Source: CAVQBC01 sp963848415 (lineage in GTDB: Bacteria > Actinomycetota > Thermoleophilia > Solirubrobacterales > Solirubrobacteraceae). Taken from it: a DNA stretch of 64,000 bases. Position 1 is the stretch's first letter; the number at the start of each line of letters is the position of its first letter. The DNA lies in contig CAWKDN010000001.1 of the NCBI GenBank assembly GCA_963848415.1, positions 1,860,001 through 1,924,000 of the forward strand. The letters run 5' to 3'. Below, in pieces: positions 35,051 through 43,344 of the stretch. The translations under genes were made by a program, and so were the position numbers. Under the pieces are notes generated by a model. The model was given only the letters and a program-made list of their open reading frames with translations, ran no database searches and was not told where the DNA came from.

Positions 35051-35398
35051 ATGCGATCGGTGGCGATCGTGACCATGACAGCGATCCCGGCGGCCTGGAT
35101 CCACGACGGGCGCGAACTGCACCTCGCGCGCCTCGAGCTCGAGCTCGCCGCCGTGCATGACCCGCCGCTGCGCAAGCGCATGTGCGAGGCCGGCCAGGTC
35201 TTCTGGCGGATGTGCGAGCCGATCGCGCTGGCGACGGGGTCGGAGGACCCCGAGCGCGACGGCCGCGGCCTCGCGGCGATGGTGGACGGGCTCCTGCTCG
35301 ACCGCCTGGCGCATCCGCCGCAGACCCAGGCGCTGCTCGAGGCGGCCATCCGCCGGGTGCTCTCGCCGCAACCGCCGGGCAGTGTAGTGCCAGGCTGA
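35051..35398 (+). pseudogene. TetR-family regulator, C-terminal remnant
   Basis: The frame encodes the ligand-binding half of a TetR protein: WIHDGRELHLARLELELAAV, RKRMCEAGQVFWRMCEPIAL and DGLLLDRLAHPP, but no helix-turn-helix. It points away from the MFS remnant, so the two were probably a divergent repressor/efflux pair whose shared promoter and both 5' ends were deleted near 35050. Its 3' end abuts the truncated IS110. Confidence 0.65.
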
Positions 35399-36262
35399 CT
35401 CGACTAAGAGCCGGCGGGCGAGGATCGAGCCGGTCTTGGTGATCTGGCCTTGGCGGGAGGACTCGCCGGACTGGCTGAGCGATGGGGTCAGCCCAAGCCA
35501 GGACGACAGTGACGTCGCGCGCTCAAAGCGCGTCCAGTCGGCGCCGAGCTCGAGGTGCAGTGAGAGAGCGGTGAGCGTGTCGATTCCCCGAAACGCCCTG
35601 AGCCGTGAGACGGTGGGCCACCACCGTTCGTCGGTGGCCAGCTCTGAGAGCCGCAGCCCGATCTGCGCCTTGCGCGAGGTCAGTCCGTCAACGGCGGCGA
35701 TGAAGTCGGCGAACACCATGTCGCTGGCGGGCTCTGAGAACTGCTGGCGTGAGAGCCAGCGGCGGTGCTCGGCCGTCCAAGTCGTTGACTTCGGATAGAC
35801 CCGGCCGTGACGCAGCAGCATCTTCGATACGCGGTGACGGGCATTCATCAGGTCCCGACGGCACGCATCATGGGCGCGGGTCATCTCGCGGGCCGCCTCA
35901 ACCTCAGACGGCGGAACGACGACCCCGGTCAGCGAGCCGGCCAGCAGCAGCCGGGCCAACAGCTCGGCGTCCTTGCGATCGGTCTTGACCCGATCCGACG
36001 GGCCCCTGGGCGTCTTGCCCGGCGCGATGACCTGCATCGAGATCCCCGCCCCGACCGCCGCCCTGTAGAGCCCAAACCCGGTAGGGCCGGCCTCATAACA
36101 CGCCCGGACCGGGCCCGGCAGCCCACTCAGCCACGCCACCGGCCCCTCTATCCCCGGGCCGAAACGCATCCGCGTTAGCTCCCCGGTCACCGTGTCGACG
36201 GCCGCCCCATGCGTTGACCGGGCGTGGACATCGAACCCGACCCACGTCATCGTGGTGGTCAT
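35388..36262 (-). mobile_element. IS110-family transposase (DEDD recombinase), 3'-truncated
   Basis: About 290 residues of an IS110-type transposase. The N-terminal RuvC-like DEDD domain begins WVGFDVHARSTHGAAVD and continues with VRACYEAGPTGFGLYRAAV and RVKTDRKDAELLARLLLAGS. The C-terminal Tnp2 domain contains FRGIDTLTALSLHLELGADW and SSWLGLTPSLSQSGESS. All four DEDD acids appear present, but the protein breaks off at ESAWHYT, about 60-80 residues short and past the active-site Ser. IS110 elements use a bridge RNA made from the flanking non-coding end; see 36263. The copy is immobile on its own. Confidence 0.88.
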
Positions 36263-36400
36263 GGCCGGACCTCCTCAAAAATCTGGGGTCAGCCGGAGCC
36301 CAATCTCCGGACAGACAAACCCCCGCGAGGAGCGTCCGGCCACCAGCTTCGGCAGTCAACCCATCGGGCCGACCGCCCCATAGGGTCTAGAGCCGCTGCC
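36263..36400 (-). ncRNA. Candidate IS110 bridge-RNA region
   Basis: Non-coding sequence directly 5' of the IS110 transposase, the place where IS110-group elements encode their bridge RNA. On the minus strand it can fold a perfect hairpin CCGGAG-attggg-CTCCGG (36293-36310), followed by an A/T-rich run and the transposase ribosome site (GAGGAGG). Ends and guide loops could not be set from one copy. Confidence 0.35.
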
Positions 36401-36438
36401 TTGACCGGTGAGGGCGGTCCGGACTAGCCTCGCCCTCG

Positions 36439-37653
36439 ATGCGCCACGAGTTCACGAGCGCCGCCGCGGCACCGATCGACGCCGGCCCGCCCGGGACCGT
36501 GACCTCGCCGATCGACGTCGACGCCGTCGACGGCGTGGTGGAGACGGTCGAGGTGGGCATCGACGTCGAGCACACCTGGCACGGCGACCTGACGATCAGC
36601 CTGCTGAGCCCGAGCGCGCAGCGCGTGATCCTCGTCGACCGCCGCGGCGGTCGCGGCGACCACTTCCGGAACACCACGTTCGCCGCGGGCGCGACGACGT
36701 CGATCCGCAACGCGCTCGCGCCCTTCGACGGCGCGTTCCTCCCCGAGGGCGACCTGGCCGAGCTCCGGGGCCGCCCCGCCGCTGGGCGCTGGCAGCTGGA
36801 GATCAGCGACCGGGCCTTCCAGGACGGCGGCCGGCTGAACGGCTGGACGCTCGCGATCGCGTCCCAGGAGCAGCCGACCACCCAGGGCTTCGACATCGAG
36901 GTCCGCTTCCTCGGCGGCCTGACCGCCGCCCAGCAGGATGCCTTCGCACTCGCCGCCCGCCGCTGGTCTGAGCTGATCGTCGGCGACATCCCGCCGCTGC
37001 TGGTCGACGGCGCGCCGGTGGACGACGTCGTGATCGAGGCCGAGGGCGCGCCGATCGACGGCGTCGGCAGGGTGCTCGGCCAGGCCGGCCCGCGGGTGCT
37101 GCGCCCGGACAGCTTCCTGCCGGCGTCGGGGATCATGTCCTTCGACACCGCCGACCTCGCCCAGCTCGAGGCCGACGGCAGCCTCGTGCGGGTGATCGTG
37201 CACGAGATGGGCCACGTGCTCGGGCTGGGCACGATCTGGGATCGCTTCGGTCTCGCCCAGGGCGTCGGCGGGCTCGACCCGCGCTTCATCGGCCCCAGCG
37301 CGATGCGCGAGTTCCAGGCGCTGCGCGGCCCGGGCGCGCCACTCGAGGGCGTCCCGCTGGCCAACAGCGGCGGGCCCGGAACGCGCGATTCGCACTGGCG
37401 CGAGGAGGTCTTCGGCAACGAGCTGATGTCGGGCTTCCTGGACACCGGCGTCAACCCGCTCTCGCGGCTGACCGTCGGCGCCCTGGAGGACGTCGGCTAC
37501 GAGGTCGACTACGACGCGGCCGACCCGTACACCCTGCCGACCGCGCTGGAGCTGGCGATGATGGGCATCGGCGTCGAGGAGGCCGACCACGGCGGGCGCG
37601 GGATCATGCTCGTCCCCACCCAGACCGTCGCGCCGCGCGACGCCCTCGTCTAA
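36439..37653 (+). CDS. P-domain protein with leishmanolysin-like (M8-type) zinc peptidase domain
   Basis: A 404-residue protein. Residues 1-145 form a proprotein-convertase P-domain (VEHTWHGDLTISLLSPS, DRRGGRGDHFRNTTF, GRWQLEISDRAFQDGGRLNG). Residues 150-375 carry a metzincin-like peptidase: HEMGHVLGLGTIWDRF gives the HExxH zinc site with Glu, and a Met-turn-like ELMSGF occurs near 330. Bacterial leishmanolysin-like domains often show HExGHxLGxGxxW, as here. No signal peptide is visible even though both domains are typically extracellular; the start may lie further upstream or export may be non-classical. It begins 40 bases past the IS110 remnant region. Confidence 0.85.
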   Translation: MRHEFTSAAAAPIDAGPPGTVTSPIDVDAVDGVVETVEVGIDVEHTWHGDLTISLLSPSAQRVILVDRRGGRGDHFRNTTFAAGATTSIRNALAPFDGAFLPEGDLAELRGRPAAGRWQLEISDRAFQDGGRLNGWTLAIASQEQPTTQGFDIEVRFLGGLTAAQQDAFALAARRWSELIVGDIPPLLVDGAPVDDVVIEAEGAPIDGVGRVLGQAGPRVLRPDSFLPASGIMSFDTADLAQLEADGSLVRVIVHEMGHVLGLGTIWDRFGLAQGVGGLDPRFIGPSAMREFQALRGPGAPLEGVPLANSGGPGTRDSHWREEVFGNELMSGFLDTGVNPLSRLTVGALEDVGYEVDYDAADPYTLPTALELAMMGIGVEEADHGGRGIMLVPTQTVAPRDALV

Positions 37654-38048
37654 CGCCCGTAGGCCAGGCGCTCGAGCAGCCCGAGCGACGCCGGCGCCCC
37701 CGGCCAGTGCTCGCGCAGCAGCGACGGCCCGCCGCTGCGCAGCACGGTCCGCAGCACCACCGCCACGACGATCGCGTCGTCGAGCTGGCCCGCGACCGGG
37801 ATGAAGTCGGGCACGAGGTCGAACGGCAGCGCCAGATAGGCGACCAGCGCGGCCAGCAGGAGCTTGCGGCGGCGCGGCACGCGCTCGTCGGCCAGCAGCC
37901 GGTGGAAGAGCACCAGGCAGTCGGGCACGAAGCCGGCGACTGCCCGTGCGGCCTCGCGGCGCCCCGCGACGAGCAGCCACACGACGAACCCGACCCAGGC
38001 GACTAACGACACTCCGACGGCGACCAGCACCCAGGCCCAGAAGTCCAT
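37650..38048 (-). CDS. YkvA/DUF1232 membrane protein
   Basis: A 132-residue protein with an N-terminal membrane span (VLVAVGVSLVAWVGFVVWLL). Its DUF1232 core reads LAALVAYLALPFDLVPDFIP followed by VAGQLDDAIVVA, the family signature. Function unknown; members are small inner-membrane proteins. ATG 38048 is used because the span starts within a few residues; the open frame extends upstream to 38150. Its stop overlaps the end of the convergent peptidase gene. Confidence 0.8.
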   Translation of the reverse strand: MDFWAWVLVAVGVSLVAWVGFVVWLLVAGRREAARAVAGFVPDCLVLFHRLLADERVPRRRKLLLAALVAYLALPFDLVPDFIPVAGQLDDAIVVAVVLRTVLRSGGPSLLREHWPGAPASLGLLERLAYGR

Positions 38049-38118
38049 GCGCCACACCCTACGCCCGACCCGGCGCGTGACCGCCATCCGCCCCTTAGGC
38101 CGGGACGAGCGCCCGGCT

Positions 38119-38556
38119 ATGGTTTCGGCGATCTTCGACGAGGTCCTCATCGGCGGGCTCTGCCTCGCGGCTCCGTTCGGGATCTACAAGGCCGTCTGGG
38201 GCAAGCCGCCGACGCGCCCCGTGAAGCTCGGCGCCGTGATCCTGTTCGGCGTGCTCATCCAGTTCGGCTTCCACGCGCTCGCGACGGCGATGCCCTCGGT
38301 CGTGACGGTGATCGCGATCGTGCTGGCCGGGTGGGTGTCCTTCACCCTCTGGTCGGTCTGGCTGATGCGCGCGCCTGATCCGCAGCGCCGCGACGAGCGC
38401 GGCGACGAGGACCGCGGCGGCGGAACCGACGACGGCGGCGGCGGCCCCGACCGGCCCAGCCGACCTCCCGCCGGCGACCACGGCGTCGACTGGGACGCCT
38501 TCGAGCGCGACTTCTGGGCCGACGTCGAGCGCCGCGAGCCCGTCGCGCCCCGCTGA
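38119..38556 (+). CDS. Small membrane protein with acidic Gly-rich tail
   Basis: A 145-residue protein with two or three hydrophobic segments (IFDEVLIGGLCLAAPFGIY, LGAVILFGVLIQFGFHALA, VVTVIAIVLAGWVSFTLWSV). A charged cytoplasmic tail rich in Asp, Arg and Gly ends FERDFWADVERREP. No family recognised. It diverges from the YkvA gene with 70 bases between. Confidence 0.65.
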   Translation: MVSAIFDEVLIGGLCLAAPFGIYKAVWGKPPTRPVKLGAVILFGVLIQFGFHALATAMPSVVTVIAIVLAGWVSFTLWSVWLMRAPDPQRRDERGDEDRGGGTDDGGGGPDRPSRPPAGDHGVDWDAFERDFWADVERREPVAPR

Positions 38557-38592
38557 CGGGACGCGACGGATCAAGCGCGCAGCGCTCGACGG

Positions 38593-39570
38593 CTAGGGCG
38601 TCAGCTTGTCCTTTACCGAGCCGAGCAGGCCGCTGGGCTCGTTGGCGACGACGCCCGTCGGCTCCTTCGGCAGCCCGGCGGCCTGGCGCAGGCGGGCGGC
38701 GATCTCCGAGATCTCGTCGGGGGCGTAGTCGGGGGCGAAGACGTCCGGCTGCGGCGGCAGGTCGTTCGGCGGGACGCCCTCCGGCGCGCTGTCTTCGACG
38801 ACGAGGTCCTCGCCCGTCTCCGGGTGCGGGCCGTTGAAGACGGCGACGAGCTCCTGGTAGTCGCTGGGCGAGAAGCGGTACAGCGTGCGGTGCAGCCCCT
38901 TCTCGATGTGCGGCTGGCACTCAGGGATCTTCGCCGTCGGCACGCGCGGTGAGGGGAACAGCTTCATCATCTGCGCGCCCGTGAGGTTCTCGAGCGCCCG
39001 GGCATAGGCGACCTGGTGCACACCGCCGCGGACGAGCAGGTAGCCCGTCAGGGCGCGCGCCGCCGGGTGCGTGACCATCTCGTAGACCTTGAGCTTGCCC
39101 TGGCGGGCACCCGTCTCCAGGAAGAAGTTGTGCGTGAGGTCCTCGATGATGTCGCCGGAGGAGAAGACGTAGGAGCCGTTCCACGGGTTGCCGGCGGAGT
39201 CGGCCGGCAGCGCCCCGCGGCCACCCAGGAGGAAGTGGCTGCCCAGACCCTGGCCCTTGGCGTGCTCGAGCGCGGCGTCGGGCACGCGGCCGTCGTCGCT
39301 CGCCCCGGCATCGGTGAGCATCGTGTTGATGGTGGCGCCGACGAGCTCGACGTGCCCCCACTCCTCGGCGGCGATGTTGGCGACCAGGTCGTAGAACGGC
39401 CGCGCTTGCTGGCGGCCGCGGAAGTTGATCGACTGGAAGAGGTAGTTCATGAGCGTCGACATCTCGCCGAAGCGCCCGCCCATGAGCTCCTGGACGGCCT
39501 GGGCGCCGTCGGGGTCGAAGTCGGACGGCGGCGGCAGCTGGACGCCGAGCCGGTCGTAGCGCAGGATCAT
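38593..39570 (-). CDS. Manganese catalase
   Basis: A 325-residue di-manganese catalase that destroys hydrogen peroxide in the cytoplasm. The ferritin-like four-helix core carries the Mn ligands in ELMGGRFGEMSTLMNYLFQ, ANIAAEEWGHVELV (EExxH) and the later LENLTGAQMMKLF helix region. The first start codon used is ATG 39570 (MILRYDRLG). Unusually long C-terminal tail of about 60 residues with proline-rich linker and a last helix (EISEIAARLRQAAGLP). No OxyR-like regulator nearby. Confidence 0.92.
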   Translation of the reverse strand: MILRYDRLGVQLPPPSDFDPDGAQAVQELMGGRFGEMSTLMNYLFQSINFRGRQQARPFYDLVANIAAEEWGHVELVGATINTMLTDAGASDDGRVPDAALEHAKGQGLGSHFLLGGRGALPADSAGNPWNGSYVFSSGDIIEDLTHNFFLETGARQGKLKVYEMVTHPAARALTGYLLVRGGVHQVAYARALENLTGAQMMKLFPSPRVPTAKIPECQPHIEKGLHRTLYRFSPSDYQELVAVFNGPHPETGEDLVVEDSAPEGVPPNDLPPQPDVFAPDYAPDEISEIAARLRQAAGLPKEPTGVVANEPSGLLGSVKDKLTP

Positions 39571-39653
39571 GGGACAACCTCCATCGTCGCGGGATCGTCC
39601 GCGACCTACCCAGATCGCCGCCGACACGGCGGCCGCCGGTCAGATAACTGTCG

Positions 39654-41051
39654 CTACGGCGTCCAGTCGACCGGCACGAGCGGCAGCGACAGCACCGCCT
39701 GCCACGTCGCCGGATCGGTCCGGCCGGTCGCCGGCAGCCCGCGCGAGGCCTGCAGCGAGCGCAGGGCGGCGACCGTCGGGGCGTCCATCCGCCCGCTGAC
39801 CGTCAGGTCTCCCACCAGCGAGAGCAGGTGCTGCTGGACCCAGAAGACCTGGTCGCCGCGCGAGCCGCTGCCGAGCGCCGGCCAGCCCGGATCGGCGGGG
39901 GCGGGGATCGCCGGCAGCGTCCCGCCGAGCAGCCGCCACTCGGCCACCGAGGTCTCCTGCCACGACCACCACGACAGCCCGGTGCTGCCGTAGGCCGCCC
40001 ACAGCTGGCGGAAGCGCCGCAGCTCGGACGCGGGCGGGTCCTGCCAGGTCTGCCCGAGCGGCGCGATCGGCGTGCCGTAGAGCCGGTTCTGGGCGTAGGT
40101 GCGCGCGCTCGAGGCGTCGACCGTGTCGCCGATCGCGCGCCAGTAGACCTGCGGCAGGTTCGCCTGCGCGCCGCCGGGCCCGAGGAAGACCGAGTAGGGG
40201 AAGGACTGGTGCAGGTCGACGTAGGGGAACGTGGTCAGGCCGACCGGGTAGTCCGGCCCGATCGCCGCCCGCAGCGTCGACAGGTAGTGCTGGGCCGCGG
40301 CGTAGCGGCCCTCGTAGCGGGTCTCGGCGTCGATGACCAGGCAGTCGGCGCCGTCGGCCACGGCGTCCGCGCCCAGTCGCGCCTCGCCGACGGGGTCAGC
40401 GCCGTAGACGAACTGCCACGCGCACACCTTCAGGCCCGCGGCCTTCAGGGTCGACACCAGCCCGGGGTTGAACTGCGTCCAGCGGTTGGCGCCCCCGTCC
40501 GAGCTCTTGATGAACACCGCCGACATGCCGGCGGCGCGGGCGCGGGCGATGATCGCCTGGACGTTGCCGCCCTCGGTGCTTCCCAGCTGCCAGATCCACA
40601 TGCCGTTGCCCTGGAAGGCGGCGGGGAGCTGACCCGGCGCCGGTGAGGCGGCGGGCGGCGCCTGCGTCCGCGGCGGCGCCAGCACCCGCACCCGGCGGGC
40701 GTTGGAGCGCAGGCCGCGGCGGTTGCGCGCGCGGACGGACACGGTCCCGGCCTTCGTCCCCGGCGGGACGCGGACGAGGAAGCCCGCGCGGGTGCGCGCC
40801 ATGCGCGCGGTGATCGAGCCGCGCGACCAGCTGAAGCTGACGCGCATGCGGCGGTAGAGGCCGCGGCCGCGCAACTGCAGCCGCCGCCCGATCGCGACCT
40901 GGACGCCGCTCGCGCAGGCCGGCGCGGCGGCCGGCAGGCAGCGCGGAGCGTTGAGCACGGGACGGCGCACCTGGGCGTCGGCGGTCGCGGGGGCGCCGGC
41001 GCTCGCGAGCGCGAATCCGAGCAGCACGAAGGTCAGGGCGGCGGGCCTCAC
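39654..41051 (-). CDS. Secreted glycosidase-like protein with peptidoglycan-binding domain
   Basis: A 465-residue exported protein. The signal peptide (LTFVLLGFALASAGAPATADA) precedes an Ig-like domain (residues about 50-125) with Cys pair LPAAAPACASG. The central domain (about 150-380) looks like a TIM-barrel glycosidase of the GH25/DUF-type: GMWIWQLGSTEGGN, AVFIKSSDGGANRW, KVCAWQFVYGADP, DCLVIDAETRYEG and LSWWSWQETS. The C-terminal PG_binding_1 repeat shows DQVFWVQQHLLSLVGDLTVS and LRSLQASRGLPATGRTDPAT. It most likely acts on cell-wall glycans; catalytic residues are suggested by the D and E of VIDAETRYE. Confidence 0.8.
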   Translation of the reverse strand: MRPAALTFVLLGFALASAGAPATADAQVRRPVLNAPRCLPAAAPACASGVQVAIGRRLQLRGRGLYRRMRVSFSWSRGSITARMARTRAGFLVRVPPGTKAGTVSVRARNRRGLRSNARRVRVLAPPRTQAPPAASPAPGQLPAAFQGNGMWIWQLGSTEGGNVQAIIARARAAGMSAVFIKSSDGGANRWTQFNPGLVSTLKAAGLKVCAWQFVYGADPVGEARLGADAVADGADCLVIDAETRYEGRYAAAQHYLSTLRAAIGPDYPVGLTTFPYVDLHQSFPYSVFLGPGGAQANLPQVYWRAIGDTVDASSARTYAQNRLYGTPIAPLGQTWQDPPASELRRFRQLWAAYGSTGLSWWSWQETSVAEWRLLGGTLPAIPAPADPGWPALGSGSRGDQVFWVQQHLLSLVGDLTVSGRMDAPTVAALRSLQASRGLPATGRTDPATWQAVLSLPLVPVDWTP

Positions 41052-41109
41052 TCCCGGACCAAACGCATCGGGGCCGCCGGAGTTGCTGTCCGGCGACCCC
41101 GCCGGTGCG

Positions 41110-41348
41110 TCAGAAGATCCCGTCCAGCAGCAGGATCACCGTGTTCATGATGAAGATGCCGATTGCCGGCGGATCGATGTGTGGTGGGAGACCGGCCCGG
41201 GCTGACCGAACTGCAGCAGGATCAGCGAGACCGCCGAGAAGCCGAAGAGCACGGTCGGCACGAGCGCCGCCGCGTCCGGGTTGACGTCGTTGATCGACTT
41301 GAGCGTCCAGGCGGCGATCAGGCCGGCGGCGTCCAGAGTGATGGTCAG
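41110..41348 (-). pseudogene. Small hydrophobic protein, probably frameshifted
   Basis: Directly after the aldolase gene the minus strand encodes two or three hydrophobic segments: DAAGLIAAWTLKSIND, ALVPTVLFGFSAVSLILLQF and, in a second frame, AIGIFIMNTVILLLDGIF with a TGA at 41110. The frames join near 41185 in a C/G-rich stretch. No ATG or GTG exists at the front; a CTG at 41348 overlaps the aldolase stop as CTGA. It is either a small membrane protein with an unusual start and a sequencing indel, or a remnant. Not recognised. Confidence 0.4.
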
Positions 41349-42127
41349 TCGCCGTGCACGAGCGCGCGGATCCGCTCGGCCACGGCGACGGGATCGTCGG
41401 CCTGCCACACGTTGCGCCCGTAGACGACGCCCGACGCCCCGGCGCCGAGGGCCGCCTCGGTCATCTCGTAGAGCGCCTCCGGCTCGGGCCGGCGCGCCCC
41501 GCCCAAGACCAGCACCGGCGCGGGGACCGACTCGACCAGCGTGCGCATGGAGTCGGGGTCGCCGGTGTACTCCGTCTTGATCGCGTCCGCGCCGAGCTCC
41601 ACCGCGGTGCGGCAGCCGTAGGTCAGCATCGCGGCGTCCTGGCGATCGCCGGCCTGCGAGCCCCACGCCACCGCCTCGACGATCAGCGGCAGCCCCGCGG
41701 CGTGCGCCTCGCCCGCAAGCCGGCCGATCGCGGCGACGTTGTCGGAGAACACGTCGCCGTCCGCCGGCCCGAGCACGAGGTAGGCGATCACCGCGTCGGC
41801 GCCCAGGGTGGCCGCCTCGCGCGGGGAACAGACCACCCGGTGGCGGTCGCCGTAGCCCTCGACGAGCGGGTCCATCGCCAGCCAGTCGAGCCGGACGATC
41901 GGCGACGCGGCGCCGCTGCGGCCGAACAGGTGCGCTGCCTTGGCCAGCAGCCCGGGGGAGATCAGCACCCCGTCCGGCCGGCCGGCGAGCGAGCGCTCGA
42001 CGACTGCCAGGGCGTCTTCGAAGCCGGGCTGGGCGCCGAGCAGCAGCCCGTGGTCCAGGGCTACGACGTACGACCTTCCGCTCCCTACGCCGAACAGGCG
42101 CCCCAGCCGGAGTTCGACCCCTTTCAT
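41345..42127 (-). CDS. Class I aldolase of the DhnA/LsrF type
   Basis: A 260-residue TIM-barrel aldolase forming a Schiff base. The family's opening is SYVVALDHGLLLGAQPGFED; the second half has LIVEAVAWGSQ, DAIKTEYTGDPDSM with the Schiff-base Lys, and VLGGARRPEPEAL with the phosphate-binding Gly region at GASGVVYGRNVWQ. Members include archaeal-type fructose-bisphosphate aldolase and LsrF. GGAGGGAG lies just before the ATG at 42127. It is divergent from the dehydrogenase and FGGY-kinase genes, and together they suggest breakdown of a phosphorylated sugar or polyol. Confidence 0.85.
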   Translation of the reverse strand: MKGVELRLGRLFGVGSGRSYVVALDHGLLLGAQPGFEDALAVVERSLAGRPDGVLISPGLLAKAAHLFGRSGAASPIVRLDWLAMDPLVEGYGDRHRVVCSPREAATLGADAVIAYLVLGPADGDVFSDNVAAIGRLAGEAHAAGLPLIVEAVAWGSQAGDRQDAAMLTYGCRTAVELGADAIKTEYTGDPDSMRTLVESVPAPVLVLGGARRPEPEALYEMTEAALGAGASGVVYGRNVWQADDPVAVAERIRALVHGD

Positions 42128-42279
42128 AACGCTCCCTCCTGAGAAGATCTCGCGGGATCGCGCACAGTACCCATCGCGGCGAGAGCGCGATGAGTGCCCA
42201 CACGCCAGTTGCGTCGCGTGGAGCCGCCCCGAGCGGGTAGGCACTGCGCAGCGCAGGCTCGACGGAGAGGAAGCAGAGC

Positions 42280-43344
42280 ATGGAGACATTGATCGTGGGC
42301 GACGAGTTCATCGGCGCCGACGCCTTCAGGCAGGCGATCGAGGACGAGCTGGGCGGGGACTTCGGCCCGGTTCGCGACGTCGACTGGGGCGGCGACGACG
42401 ATCAGCACGCCGCGCAGCAGATCATGGAGCGCGACGGGGTGGAGGCGGTGCCCGCCCAGCAGCACGTCGTCGACGCGGTCGGCGACGCGGAGGTGCTCGC
42501 CGTCCACTTCGCGCCGGTCACCGAGGCGTTGCTGGACGCCGGCCCGAAGCTGCGCGCCGTGGTCGTCGCGCGCGCGGGCATCGAGAACGTCAACGTCGAG
42601 GCGGCGAGCGCGCGCAACGTCGCCGTGGTCAACGTGCTCGGCCGCAACGCGGCGGCCGTGTCCGAGCAGGCGCTCGGGCTCGCGCTGGCCGAGCTGCGCG
42701 ACATCGCCCGCAAGCACGATGGCATCCGCCGGGGCGGGTGGCCCGAGCAGTCGGCCGTGCCGGCGGTCGAGCTCGGCGGGCGGCCCGTCGGGATCATCGG
42801 CGTCGGCCACGTCGGCCGCCAGACCGCGCGGCGGCTCTCCGGCTTCGGCGTCCGCCTGCTGGTGCACGACCCCTACGTCGACGACGAGACGATCGCGGCG
42901 CTCGGCGGCGAGCGCTCCGAGGGCCTCGACGCGATCTTCCGCGAGGCCGACGTGATCTTCCTGCACGCCCGGCTGACCGAGGAGACGCGCCGCTTCATCG
43001 GCCGCGAGCAGTTCGCGCTGATGAAGCCGACGGCGTACTTCGTCAACACGGCTCGCAGCCGCCTGGTCGACTACGACGCGCTCTACGACGCGCTCGCCGG
43101 GAAGCGGATCGCCGGCGCCGGGCTCGACGTCCACGATGACGAGCCGCTCGAGCGCGAGAGCGCCTGGCGCGAGCTGGACAACGTGACCCTCTCGCCGCAT
43201 GTGGCGGGCTCGACCAGCGAGAGCTGGCAGAACTCGGTGCGCCTGGTCGCCGAGGCGATCGGGGACCTGCACGCCGGGCGACAGCCGGACACGACGGTCA
43301 ACGCCGAAGCCCTGGCCGCGGCGAGCGCGGGGGCGGGACGATGA
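42280..43344 (+). CDS. D-2-hydroxyacid dehydrogenase (phosphoglycerate dehydrogenase-like)
   Basis: A 354-residue NAD-dependent dehydrogenase. Family marks: AVVVARAGIENVNVEAAS, the Rossmann loop GIIGVGHVGRQTARRL, VNTARSRLVDYDAL with the catalytic Arg, GLDVHDDEPL with Glu, and SPHVAGSTSES with the catalytic His. It lacks the C-terminal ACT domain of biosynthetic SerA. Overlap by ATGA with the kinase gene implies a sugar-catabolic, not serine-biosynthetic, role. Confidence 0.87.
   Translation: METLIVGDEFIGADAFRQAIEDELGGDFGPVRDVDWGGDDDQHAAQQIMERDGVEAVPAQQHVVDAVGDAEVLAVHFAPVTEALLDAGPKLRAVVVARAGIENVNVEAASARNVAVVNVLGRNAAAVSEQALGLALAELRDIARKHDGIRRGGWPEQSAVPAVELGGRPVGIIGVGHVGRQTARRLSGFGVRLLVHDPYVDDETIAALGGERSEGLDAIFREADVIFLHARLTEETRRFIGREQFALMKPTAYFVNTARSRLVDYDALYDALAGKRIAGAGLDVHDDEPLERESAWRELDNVTLSPHVAGSTSESWQNSVRLVAEAIGDLHAGRQPDTTVNAEALAAASAGAGR

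Noticed and set aside
26028..36262. A genomic island integrated at tRNA-Thr
   Set aside because: The tRNA 3' end is not repeated downstream as far as I can see, and no integrase lies in this stretch; the IS110 copy does not use tRNA targets.
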